From contig CAJTLR010000017.1 of the NCBI GenBank assembly GCA_910577185.1, positions 1 through 64,000 on the forward strand: DNA of 64,000 nt, written 5' to 3'. Shown one piece after another: positions 8,718-16,156 of this stretch. The position numbers and the translations under genes were made by a program. How positions within the stretch are numbered: position 1 is the first letter of the stretch; each line of letters starts with the position of its first letter. The notes beneath the pieces are model-generated. The model had not been told where the DNA came from. It did not search any database and worked only from the letters and a program-made list of their open reading frames with translations. Source of the stretch: an uncultured Acetatifactor sp. (GTDB taxonomy: Bacteria > Bacillota > Clostridia > Lachnospirales > Lachnospiraceae).

Positions 8718-10295
8718 ATGCAGACAGATTACAAAAGCAAAGGACTTTATCTTTTAAAAAAAGGACAGAAAGGCATGGTCCACGCCATATTCAGCCGGTT
8801 TGGACTGATGTTGGTTTTACTGGTGATACAGGTGGTGATTCTGCTGGGAGTTTTTCAGTGGTTTGAAGAATTTCTGCCCCACTTTTTTGGAGGAACCGTG
8901 CTGGTGAGTTTTGTGATGGTGGTGGGACTTCTGAACAGCAAAATCAATCCCACTGCGAAGATTACCTGGCTGATAGTACTTCTGCTGGTGCCGGTGTTCG
9001 GGGTGCTTTTGTTTCTTTATACACAGGGAAATTTCGGGCACCGGGTGTTGAAAACACGTGTGAATGAAATGATTACGGATACAAGGAATATGATCCCGCA
9101 GGATGGGAATGTGCTGGAGCGGTTTTGTGCGGAAAATCAGGGGGCTGCGGCGCTGGCCCGCTATGTGCACCGGAGCGGCTGTTATCCGGTATTTGACAAA
9201 ACGGCAGTCACGTATTTTCCCCTGGGGGAGGATAAGTTTGAGGAGATGCTGAAACAGCTGGAGGCAGCAGAACATTTTATTTTTATGGAATATTTTATCC
9301 TGGACGAAGGGCTCATGTGGGGGAGCGTGCTGGAAATACTGGCCCGGAAAGCCGCCCGGGGAGTGGACGTCCGGGTCATGTATGATGGCACCTGCGAGTT
9401 TGCCCTATTGCCCCATGATTACCCGAAACGGCTGAAGGCCCTTGGAATCCAGTGCAAAATTTTTGCGCCGGTGACACCTTTTGTCTCCACCCATTATAAC
9501 TACCGGGACCATAGGAAAATCCTTGTGATTGACGGACACACAGCCTTCACCGGGGGAGTGAATCTGGCAGACGAATATATCAACCGGAAAGTAAAGTTCG
9601 GGCACTGGAAGGATACTGCAGTGATGCTGAAAGGGGAGGCGGTGAGAAGTTTCACCCTGATGTTTCTGCAAATGTGGGGAATTGATGAAAGGGAAACGGA
9701 TTATGCCCGGTTTCTTTCCTGCCCGGCATTTCCGGCAGAGAAGGCAAAGGGCTTCGTGGTTCCCTATGGGGACTGCCCCCTGGACAATGATAAGGTGGGA
9801 GAACGGGTTTATATGGATATTCTCAACCGTTCCCTGGAGTATGTGCATATTATGACACCCTATCTGATTCTGGATGGGGAGCTGGAAAATGCGCTGAAAT
9901 TTGCGGCGGAGAGAGGGGTGGAGGTGAGCCTGATCCTGCCGGGCATTCCCGACAAAAAAATTCCTTATGCCCTGGCAAAAACCCATTACGCATCCTTACT
10001 GGAATCCGGGATCAGAATTTATGAATATACGCCGGGATTTGTCCATGCGAAAGTGTGTGTCAGCGATTCCAGGGAAGCGGTGGTGGGAACCATCAATCTG
10101 GATTACCGCAGCCTCTATCATCATTTTGAATGTGCGGTCTATATGTATGGAGCGGATTGTGTTCCCGGGATTGAGGAGGATTTCCAGGAGACACTGGCAA
10201 AATGCCGTCAGATATCAAGGGAAAACCTGAAGGATGAAAAGTGGAGTGTCATGCTCACGGGATATCTTATGAAAGCTGTTGCGCCGCTGCTGTAG
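8718..10295 (+). CDS. cls: Cardiolipin synthase
   Basis: 525 residues. Two or three N-terminal hydrophobic segments (about residues 25-100) are followed by the two HKD phospholipase D domains. The first is HYNYRDHRKILVIDG with GGVNLADEY after it; the second is HAKVCVSDSREAVVGTINLDYRS. Together they form the active site that condenses two phosphatidylglycerols into cardiolipin and glycerol at the membrane. Length and layout match bacterial ClsA-type enzymes. It has its own SigA promoter at 8542 and is followed by an unrelated gene 133 bp on. Confidence 0.93.
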   Translation: MQTDYKSKGLYLLKKGQKGMVHAIFSRFGLMLVLLVIQVVILLGVFQWFEEFLPHFFGGTVLVSFVMVVGLLNSKINPTAKITWLIVLLLVPVFGVLLFLYTQGNFGHRVLKTRVNEMITDTRNMIPQDGNVLERFCAENQGAAALARYVHRSGCYPVFDKTAVTYFPLGEDKFEEMLKQLEAAEHFIFMEYFILDEGLMWGSVLEILARKAARGVDVRVMYDGTCEFALLPHDYPKRLKALGIQCKIFAPVTPFVSTHYNYRDHRKILVIDGHTAFTGGVNLADEYINRKVKFGHWKDTAVMLKGEAVRSFTLMFLQMWGIDERETDYARFLSCPAFPAEKAKGFVVPYGDCPLDNDKVGERVYMDILNRSLEYVHIMTPYLILDGELENALKFAAERGVEVSLILPGIPDKKIPYALAKTHYASLLESGIRIYEYTPGFVHAKVCVSDSREAVVGTINLDYRSLYHHFECAVYMYGADCVPGIEEDFQETLAKCRQISRENLKDEKWSVMLTGYLMKAVAPLL

Positions 10296-10427
10296 AGAAT
10301 ACACGGTTTATGACATTTTCGTGAAGAAATCATTTCCCCGGCCGATATAGAATACAGAAGGATAAAACGCCGTCTGGTCCGGAGGGCTACGGACAGAAGG
10401 CAGAAAAACGAATAGGAGGGGACGTGT

Positions 10428-11024
10428 ATGAATATCAGATTCCAGGGCATAGGCCGTATGTATATGGGAAACAACAGGATATCGGGCATGATGAAAAGTA
10501 CGGAGCAAAAGCTGGAGAGGCAGGAGAAGCGGGACAGCCAGGTTGCTTTTTTTGAAAGCCGGAAAGACAGCCTGAAAAATATCCAGTGCGGCAGCGCCGA
10601 GGAGGCCGCCAGGGTTTTGGAGATGTTTCACACGTATGAGGACCAGATTGCCGCGGTGAAACAGGAATACAACCGTGAGCAGCTGATGCATTCGCTGGAT
10701 GAAGCGAAGGAACGCGGAGAGCAGCTGGCCAAGGCCATTGAAAAGAGCGAATACAAGACACCCGAAGAGCGCAAAAAGGAAATGGCAGAGGAAGCGATGG
10801 GTATTGACGAAGAGAAAGGCGCGCTTTCGGAGAGCCTGGAAGAAATAACCGGGAAACTGGAGGAACTGATGACGGAGGAAGTCTCCGAAATGACGGAAGA
10901 TATTGCAAAGGTGCAGGAAGAAATGAAAATGGATGCGCCGGCGCAGGAGGCGGAAAAGGTTTTGCTACAGGATATGGATCCGGAAAATCCGGTTCCTTAT
11001 AAAAGGCTGGATGTATTTGCGTAA
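10428..11024 (+). CDS. Uncharacterised coiled-coil protein
   Basis: 198 residues, ATG after AGGAGGGG. I do not recognise a family. The N-terminus (MNIRFQGIGRMYMGNN) is followed by long charged heptad-like stretches rich in Glu, Lys and Gln, roughly residues 20-115 and 125-180, predicting an extended coiled coil. There is no signal peptide, membrane segment or Cys. It sits alone between cls and a glycosidase remnant. A cytoplasmic structural or scaffold role is possible but not shown. Confidence 0.7.
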   Translation: MNIRFQGIGRMYMGNNRISGMMKSTEQKLERQEKRDSQVAFFESRKDSLKNIQCGSAEEAARVLEMFHTYEDQIAAVKQEYNREQLMHSLDEAKERGEQLAKAIEKSEYKTPEERKKEMAEEAMGIDEEKGALSESLEEITGKLEELMTEEVSEMTEDIAKVQEEMKMDAPAQEAEKVLLQDMDPENPVPYKRLDVFA

Positions 11025-11026
11025 AA

Positions 11027-11299
11027 ATGAAAAGAAACATACGGTTTGGCGCTGCAGATGCGGAGGGAATCATGCATTTGCGGCGCTTTTTTAGAGTGTG
11101 TCTGTGTGACGCACAGCTGCCGGAAAGCAATTTTCAAACACGTTCAGGAAACCGGATGATAAAAAATGCTGATAACAGCAGGGCCGTGGTGTTGCTGAAC
11201 CGCGCGGAAAAGGACATACAGGTGAGCCTGGTGGAAGAGGGAGACGCAGTCTCCCTGAGGATGGATGCGCATTCAGTCTGTACGGTTACATTTGAATAA
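11027..11299 (+). pseudogene. Remnant of a GH30-type glycoside hydrolase C-terminus
   Basis: A 90-codon frame. Its last 45 residues (ADNSRAVVLLNRAEKDIQVS and then SLRMDAHSVCTVTFE) resemble the final beta-sandwich strands of GH30 beta-glycosidases, which typically read N-PDGS-VVLNR and end with a xAHSxxT segment. The catalytic barrel is absent. The residues before about 11130 look unrelated, so this is probably a decayed gene end rather than a functional protein. It begins 2 bp after the previous stop and may still be translated by coupling. Confidence 0.5.
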
Positions 11300-11485
11300 G
11301 AAAGTTTAACAGGACTATCACAAGTCCCACAGTACCCATATCGTGTATGAGGAATAAGCGGCTAAATGGAGAAAATCATGGGAAAGATAATCAAAAGCAG
11401 AATAAGGACAGCTTTTTAATGATAAATATCATAAAATATGCTATGATTAATTTGCGGCAGACAGCTTAAAAATCCGGAGGAATCA

Positions 11486-11580
11486 GATTGAAAATTGAAA
11501 ATTTTCAATGCCAAGTTTGTGTCTGCGCGGCATCCACAAACTTGACATGCGCAAAAGGCCGCGCAGAAATGGGGTTAAAT
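11486..11580 (+). repeat. 93-bp structured 5 prime element, copy 1
   Basis: It starts at GATTG and runs to the ATG at 11581. It contains palindrome ATTGAAAATTTTCAAT (11494-11509); stem 1 arms CAAGTTTGTG (11512-11521) and CACAAACTTG (11535-11544); stem 2 arms TCTGCGCGGC (11522-11531) and GCCGCGCAGA (11558-11567). The stems interleave. An alternative short hairpin TGCGC/GCGCA (11548-11552, 11561-11565) competes with stem 2. A GGAGG at 11476-11480 sits correctly for a TTG at 11488, from which 31 codons run in frame into the Nudix gene. Near-identical copies lie at 27581 and 36797. Confidence 0.85.
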
Positions 11581-12438
11581 ATGGAAAAATGGGACTTGTA
11601 CACAAAATATAGAGAAAAGACAGGGAAAGTGCAGATTCGGGGAGAACAGATTCCAAAAGATTTCTACCATTTGGTGGTGCATGTATGGATACGAAATCGC
11701 AAAGGAGAATATCTTATTTCCCAGCGTTCAGCCAGCAGACCAGCATTTCCGCTTATGTGGGAGTGTGTTGGAGGTTCTGTTTTGATGGGAGAAAGCAGTA
11801 TTGACGGGGCACTCAGAGAAGCAAAAGAAGAAGTAGGACTGGATTTAAAACCCGAAAACGGAAAACTTCTTTTTACCAAACTCCGGGGCACGGATGATAA
11901 ATATGGAAGCAAAAAATTTAATGATATTATGGATGTATGGCTTTTTGAATACGATGGGGATCTGCACTTGGATGATGCAACCACGGATGAAGTTGCTGAC
12001 TGCAGATGGATGACAGTTTCTGAAATCAGAAAATTGTATGAGGATAACAGGCTTGTGAAGACATTGGATTATTTTTTCTGTGTCATGGAAGCAGACGAGC
12101 CGGATTACAGCTATATTATTGGAAAAATGGTAAGCGGAACTGTTGACAGACCATTGGGCACCGCTCATCCCGGTCATCCGGAGATGATTTATCCAATCAA
12201 TTATGGATATGTAAATAATGTACTTGCCGGTGATGGAGCAGAACAAGATGTTTATTTATTTGGAACAAATAAACCGCTGAAGAGTTTTCAGGGCAAAGTA
12301 GTGGCAGTATGGCATCGGTTTGATGATGTGGAGGATAAGTGGATTGTATCCTTGAATGGAGAAGATATTGCAGAAGAAAAAATATTAGGGGACATTTCAT
12401 TTCAGGAGCAGTTTTTCTATGGAAAATTGTATAAATAA
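11581..12438 (+). CDS. Nudix hydrolase fused to an inorganic-pyrophosphatase-like domain
   Basis: 285 residues from ATG 11581; the start MEKWDLYTKYREKTG is typical of IPP-isomerase-like Nudix proteins. Residues 1 to about 165 are the Nudix domain, with a perfect Nudix box (G-x5-E-x7-REUxEExGU, from GGSVLMGE to REAKEEVGL) that coordinates Mg for diphosphate hydrolysis. Residues about 175-285 resemble the short clostridial pyrophosphatase-like proteins: TVDRPLGTAHP, YPINYGYV, DGAEQDVYLFG and HRFDDVEDKW. The fusion would hydrolyse a nucleoside diphosphate derivative and perhaps the released pyrophosphate, but the substrate is unknown. It is preceded directly by the 93-bp element. Codon use is AT-richer than its neighbours. 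Confidence 0.8.
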   Translation: MEKWDLYTKYREKTGKVQIRGEQIPKDFYHLVVHVWIRNRKGEYLISQRSASRPAFPLMWECVGGSVLMGESSIDGALREAKEEVGLDLKPENGKLLFTKLRGTDDKYGSKKFNDIMDVWLFEYDGDLHLDDATTDEVADCRWMTVSEIRKLYEDNRLVKTLDYFFCVMEADEPDYSYIIGKMVSGTVDRPLGTAHPGHPEMIYPINYGYVNNVLAGDGAEQDVYLFGTNKPLKSFQGKVVAVWHRFDDVEDKWIVSLNGEDIAEEKILGDISFQEQFFYGKLYK

Positions 12439-12585
12439 TATGAAATTACCACCGGTATTTGCTGAAAGGTATACTATGCAGATAGGGGTACCCGGCAATG
12501 CGGACAATACCTTTTGGAGCAATCCATCCGTTCACCATAAAAGATGACACAAACCGGGATGCGCGATAAAACGAGCAGTTCTGCT

Positions 12586-12626
12586 TGAAAAACCGCCGAT
12601 ATGGCGTTACCATACTCGGCGGCTTA
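12586..12626 (-). terminator. Intrinsic terminator of the alpha/beta hydrolase gene
   Basis: On the minus strand, CCGCCGAGTATGG and CCATATCGGCGG pair around a short loop and are followed by TTTTTC. The hairpin includes the stop-codon region of the gene at 12607. Confidence 0.8.
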
Positions 12627-13572
12627 CATAGTTTGATTCATGGAAATCACTTTTCTGGTCTTGATACATCTCATTCGTCATAATTTCAGCATTTTCCCCA
12701 ATAAATGCTTTGGCCGCTTCTTCATCACTCTGAAGCTGCCACATAAACCATGCCACAACATAACCATCTTCCGAATACTGTGTCTTTCCATGGTCAGTAT
12801 TTTTGCGTCTCAACATCACTTTATCGGCAGATATATCATCATAAATTGCCGCCAGCCCCTCACCCGTTACTACCCAGTCATCCCCTCCGCCTTCACCTGA
12901 TATAAGCATAATGGGAACATTTATCAGTGTGGCATTATAAGGCCACTCCAGAGCCTGCGCCAGTTCCTTATTTGTTGGAGACAGGGCGACAGCAGCTTTG
13001 TATGTATTCTTATGCTCCGTATTTGTTATTGCGTTGATTACACCAACACCGCCCTGAGAGTGTCCGATGATTCCGACATTATCAAAATCAATTTTCTGAT
13101 AGAAAACGTTTTTCTTGTCGTTAATCATCTGATTTTCATTCAGCCTTTGCAAATGAACGATGCACATTTCAGCTCCGAAAGCATTCCATGAGTGGGTTTC
13201 TTCTGTTGCAATGACAATAAAGCCCCATGACGCATAATGCTCATATATAGGTTTTGACTTAGAGGCTTTCCAGCCTGTCCCGTTGCAGACAACAATAACC
13301 GGGTAGACTTTGTCTTCGGTTTCAAGTTCCTTCGGATAATATATTTCATATTTCTCAAAAACTTGCACAGCAGCCTCTTCATAATAGGAAGTCTCGTATG
13401 CACCGTAACCAAGATATTTTGCTTCGATGTCGCCGCCTGTTTTTATTTTGTTGATGTAATCTTTTGTGAGAGCAGACATTTTTGCCAGGCACACAAGCAA
13501 AATTACAATTAAAATAACGATACAAAGAATTATGATTCCAATTATTTTTAAAGTTTTCTTCATATTTGCCAT
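12607..13572 (-). CDS. Membrane-anchored alpha/beta hydrolase (dienelactone hydrolase/chlorophyllase-like)
   Basis: 321 residues. One strong N-terminal transmembrane segment (about residues 9-30, IIGIIILCIVILIVILLV) follows lysines, so the enzyme is probably anchored with its domain outside. The alpha/beta fold shows VIVVCNGTGW near the oxyanion hole, the nucleophile elbow GHSQGG, a likely acid in LISGEGGGDDW, and the catalytic His in NTDHGKT. This fits secreted esterase/lipase-like hydrolases of the chlorophyllase group. The substrate is unknown. It is transcribed away from the Nudix gene and ends in its own terminator. Its AT-rich composition suggests acquisition. Confidence 0.8.
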   Translation of the reverse strand: MANMKKTLKIIGIIILCIVILIVILLVCLAKMSALTKDYINKIKTGGDIEAKYLGYGAYETSYYEEAAVQVFEKYEIYYPKELETEDKVYPVIVVCNGTGWKASKSKPIYEHYASWGFIVIATEETHSWNAFGAEMCIVHLQRLNENQMINDKKNVFYQKIDFDNVGIIGHSQGGVGVINAITNTEHKNTYKAAVALSPTNKELAQALEWPYNATLINVPIMLISGEGGGDDWVVTGEGLAAIYDDISADKVMLRRKNTDHGKTQYSEDGYVVAWFMWQLQSDEEAAKAFIGENAEIMTNEMYQDQKSDFHESNYVSRRVW

Positions 13573-13944
13573 ATCCTCTTTACAATCAGCCTTATATTCG
13601 CCCTAGGCAACTGCTACATTGTTCGTGATTGTCATTTTATTTTAATATAGGCAGAGGGAAGTTATCAGGATAAAAATTCTTTTACAGAGTTCTTTATTTC
13701 TTCCTCAACATCCTGTTTTTGCAAAATAACATTTAGTATTTTTTCATGTTTACCAGAGTTTATTTTCTTCGATATATTCCATATTTTCGCTATTGGCAAT
13801 ATTAAAATTATAGTACATAGGCGACCGGATCACAATGATATTCATCGGTTGCTGTGCAGGACATTACTTTTTGCCGCTTTTATGTGGCTTAGTATCCCCG
13901 CATGGGATTTGGGCAACACATTTTTTATATTTTTTTTAGATTAG
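13573..13944. other. AT-rich intergenic region
   Basis: No intact gene. On the minus strand 13665-13830 is open without a start and reads a hydrophobic stretch followed by a charged tail; it may be a gene remnant but is not identifiable. Confidence 0.4.
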
Positions 13945-13962
13945 TATATTGCAATATATAAT
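13945..13962 (+). promoter_or_regulatory. Candidate operator/-10 region of the first padR operon
   Basis: Perfect 14-bp palindrome TATATTGCAATATA (13945-13958), overlapping TATAAT (13957-13962), about 95 bp upstream of the PadR start. PadR proteins bind short AT-rich palindromes over their own promoter, so autorepression is plausible. The -35 is poor. Confidence 0.45.
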
Positions 13963-14055
13963 AGCATGTGATAAAATAAACCAGTCAAAACAAAGTATCA
14001 GGGAATTACTAATACATGGACAGTGATTCTCAGTCGGAGAGAAAGGAGGTCTTAT

Positions 14056-14364
14056 ATGAACACACAGTTTAAAAAAGGGGCACTGGAACTCTGTGTACTA
14101 TCCCAGCTTGTATGGGGAGACAAATATGGATATGAACTGACGGAGAGAATATCCAATAAAATGTCCATTGCCAGCGGCACATTATATCCCATCCTGAGAA
14201 AGCTGAAAGAGGATGATTACGTGACCACATACCTGGTTGAGTCGGAGTCGGGTCCGGCCAGAAAATATTATAAGCTGACGGAAAAAGGAAAACAATACCA
14301 CACCAACGTGAAGCAGGAATGGAATGCGTTTACCAATGCGGTAAACCAGCTGATCAAAGAATAG
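14056..14364 (+). CDS. PadR family transcriptional regulator
   Basis: 102 residues from ATG 14056, immediately after AAAGGAGG; an upstream in-frame start at 14023 lacks such a site. It has the PadR winged helix: FKKGALELCVLSQL, GYELTERIS, GTLYPILRKLKEDDYV (recognition helix) and the wing SGPARKYYKLTEKG, with a short C-terminal helix (PadR-s2 type). It would bind DNA as a dimer. It heads an operon with the HAAS-DUF4097 gene 335 bp on; PadR next to HAAS-domain membrane genes is a common clostridial arrangement linked to envelope-stress-type control. Confidence 0.92.
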   Translation: MNTQFKKGALELCVLSQLVWGDKYGYELTERISNKMSIASGTLYPILRKLKEDDYVTTYLVESESGPARKYYKLTEKGKQYHTNVKQEWNAFTNAVNQLIKE

Positions 14365-14412
14365 AGTCCGTATGGTGCCGGGAGAATTTTCAGGAGCAGG
14401 TTATGTATGTAT

Positions 14413-14690
14413 CTGAAAATACTCCCCCGAAAAGGGGTGCAGAAGCGGAGAGACGGAACTGGAAAAGAAAAACAGTCTCAAAGCGAGAAGCACCCGGGAG
14501 AATTTTCAGCGAGGAATGAGGAACTGAAAATACTCTCCTGAAAAGGGGTGCAGAAGCGGAGAGACGGAACTGGAAAAGAAAAACAGTCTCAAAGCGAGAA
14601 GCACCCGGGAGAATTTTCAGTGAGGAATGAGGAACTGAAAATACTCCCCCGAAAAGGGGTGCAGAAGCGGAGAGACGGAACTGGAATAGG
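14413..14690. repeat. 111-bp tandem hairpin repeat, 2.5 units
   Basis: Units begin at 14413, 14524 and 14635 with CTGAAAATACTC; the third stops after about 55 bp. Within a unit CTGAAAATACTCCC and GGGAGAATTTTCAG are near-complementary ends, so each unit can fold into one long hairpin. The sequence at 14378-14395 (CCGGGAGAATTTTCAGG) is the tail of a further partial unit. The block lies inside the padR to HAAS-DUF4097 transcript and has no supported coding frame. Confidence 0.85.
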
Positions 14691-14699
14691 AGGCATATC

Positions 14700-15914
14700 A
14701 TGACGAAACAGGAATATATGAAAATGCTGCAGGAAAAGCTGGAGAGTTTCGGCCAGGGACTGCAGGAGGAGATTCTGGAGGATTACAGACAACATTTTGC
14801 AGAAGGTGAGAAATCGGGAAAATCAGCCGAGGAAATTATAGAGGAGCTGGGAAATATTGAGGAGATGATACGGGAACTGCCGGAGGAGGAAGTGCCGGAG
14901 GAATTTGCAAAGAGTGCAATGGAGCCGGTAAACAAGGCTGATGATGCCGGCCAGAAGGTAGCGGATCATCTGGAAAATACAGACAGAAATGTCAGGGATA
15001 CGGAGATGAAGAGAACATTTTCCTATTCGGGATATTATAAGTCCGTGGTGCTGGAGGGCAAGACGGCAAACGTGTATGTGGGGCGTTCAGAGGATGACAG
15101 CATCCATGTGGAGTATGAAGCGAAAGGCGTGAGAAGCCAGCTGAACTACGAATATTATCAATATGAAGAGGATGGAACCTTTTATGCCGGGGTAAAACGC
15201 AAGAAAGGGATGCGGGATGAATCCGACAATGAGGATAAGCTGGTGAAAGTGACCTTGTTCGGGCATACCATCATTTCATATGGAAATATCAGTAACTTCA
15301 GCAGTGATGGACAGCTTATCAAACTGACGGTGAAAGTGCCGACGAGTGTGCCGAAGCTGAATGTGAAGGTGGGAAGCGGGAATGTGTTTGTGTCAGGCCT
15401 GGAAGTGGAATCTTTTGAGGGCAGCAGCGGAAGCGGAAATGTGAAACTGGAGCAGTTTGTGGCAGACCGCATGAAAGCACATACCGGAAGCGGAAATATC
15501 AGTGCGGATCATGTGGAATTTATATCCGGAAACCTTGAGACGGGAAGCGGAAACGTAAACGGGGACATGATAAAGGGCCGGGATTTGCGCTGCGGTACCG
15601 GAAGCGGAAATATCAGGCTGGATGCCGCTGTTGCAGAATATCAACTGGGCACCGGAAGCGGAAATATCAAGGTCAAGGCAGTGGGCGCCACAGAGAGGGC
15701 CAGCCTGGGCACCGGAAGCGGCGGCGTGAAGATAGAACTGGAAGGAATAAAGGGTATGGCGGCAACGGTCCGCAGCGGATCCGGGAGCATTCGTCTGGGC
15801 TGGAACGGAGAAGAAGACAGGAAGGTCAAGAACGGCACATATGCTTACGGAGACAGTTCCTGCAAAATAAATGTCACCACCGGAAGCGGCAGTATCAAAG
15901 TTTTCGGGAAGTAG
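14700..15914 (+). CDS. HAAS-DUF4097 fusion protein (adhesin-like beta repeat)
   Basis: 404 residues, ATG after AATAGGAGG. Residues 1-65 form the HAAS/DUF1700 helical domain (MTKQEYMKMLQEKLESF, then EEIIEELGNIEEMIRELP). After a hydrophilic linker, residues 110-404 form a DUF4097 right-handed beta-helix-like region with a repeating TGSGNI/GSGNV motif at least eight times. No transmembrane segment is visible, unlike the two-protein version at 39606-41555. DUF4097 proteins such as YvlB belong to cell-envelope-stress operons in Firmicutes; the exact role here is unknown. It is co-directional with PadR and is followed by a strong terminator. Confidence 0.85.
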   Translation: MTKQEYMKMLQEKLESFGQGLQEEILEDYRQHFAEGEKSGKSAEEIIEELGNIEEMIRELPEEEVPEEFAKSAMEPVNKADDAGQKVADHLENTDRNVRDTEMKRTFSYSGYYKSVVLEGKTANVYVGRSEDDSIHVEYEAKGVRSQLNYEYYQYEEDGTFYAGVKRKKGMRDESDNEDKLVKVTLFGHTIISYGNISNFSSDGQLIKLTVKVPTSVPKLNVKVGSGNVFVSGLEVESFEGSSGSGNVKLEQFVADRMKAHTGSGNISADHVEFISGNLETGSGNVNGDMIKGRDLRCGTGSGNIRLDAAVAEYQLGTGSGNIKVKAVGATERASLGTGSGGVKIELEGIKGMAATVRSGSGSIRLGWNGEEDRKVKNGTYAYGDSSCKINVTTGSGSIKVFGK

Positions 15915-15957
15915 GGCAGCAGAAACAAAATACGGTCTTTGGCATATGCTTTTTTTG

Positions 15958-15990
15958 CTGTCCCGGTGCAGAGTGTGCCGGGGCAGTTTT
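15958..15990 (+). terminator. Intrinsic terminator of the padR operon
   Basis: CTGTCCCGG (15958-15966) pairs with CCGGGGCAG (15978-15986), followed by TTTT. Confidence 0.75.
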
Positions 15991-16156
15991 GTTCCTGCAT
16001 TTTCTTTTATATTTGTACAAAGCGGAAGTACGCATGGGGACAGTGCGCAAATGTTAAGGTTTTATAACCTGATTGAATTAGCGGCATAATAATGATATAA
16101 TGACCAACAGAATGGCCCGTTGTGAGTCAGCAGGGGCCGAATGGCAGGAGGGTTTC

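Noticed and set aside
11486..11580. A fixed pseudoknot as the only structure of the 93-bp element
   Set aside because: The two 10-bp stems interleave, but the first linker is zero, which could not span a 10-bp second stem. Alternative hairpins are more plausible.
13665..13830. Minus-strand open stretch with a hydrophobic segment
   Set aside because: No start codon or ribosome site and no recognised family. It may be a remnant, so it is only noted in the region entry.
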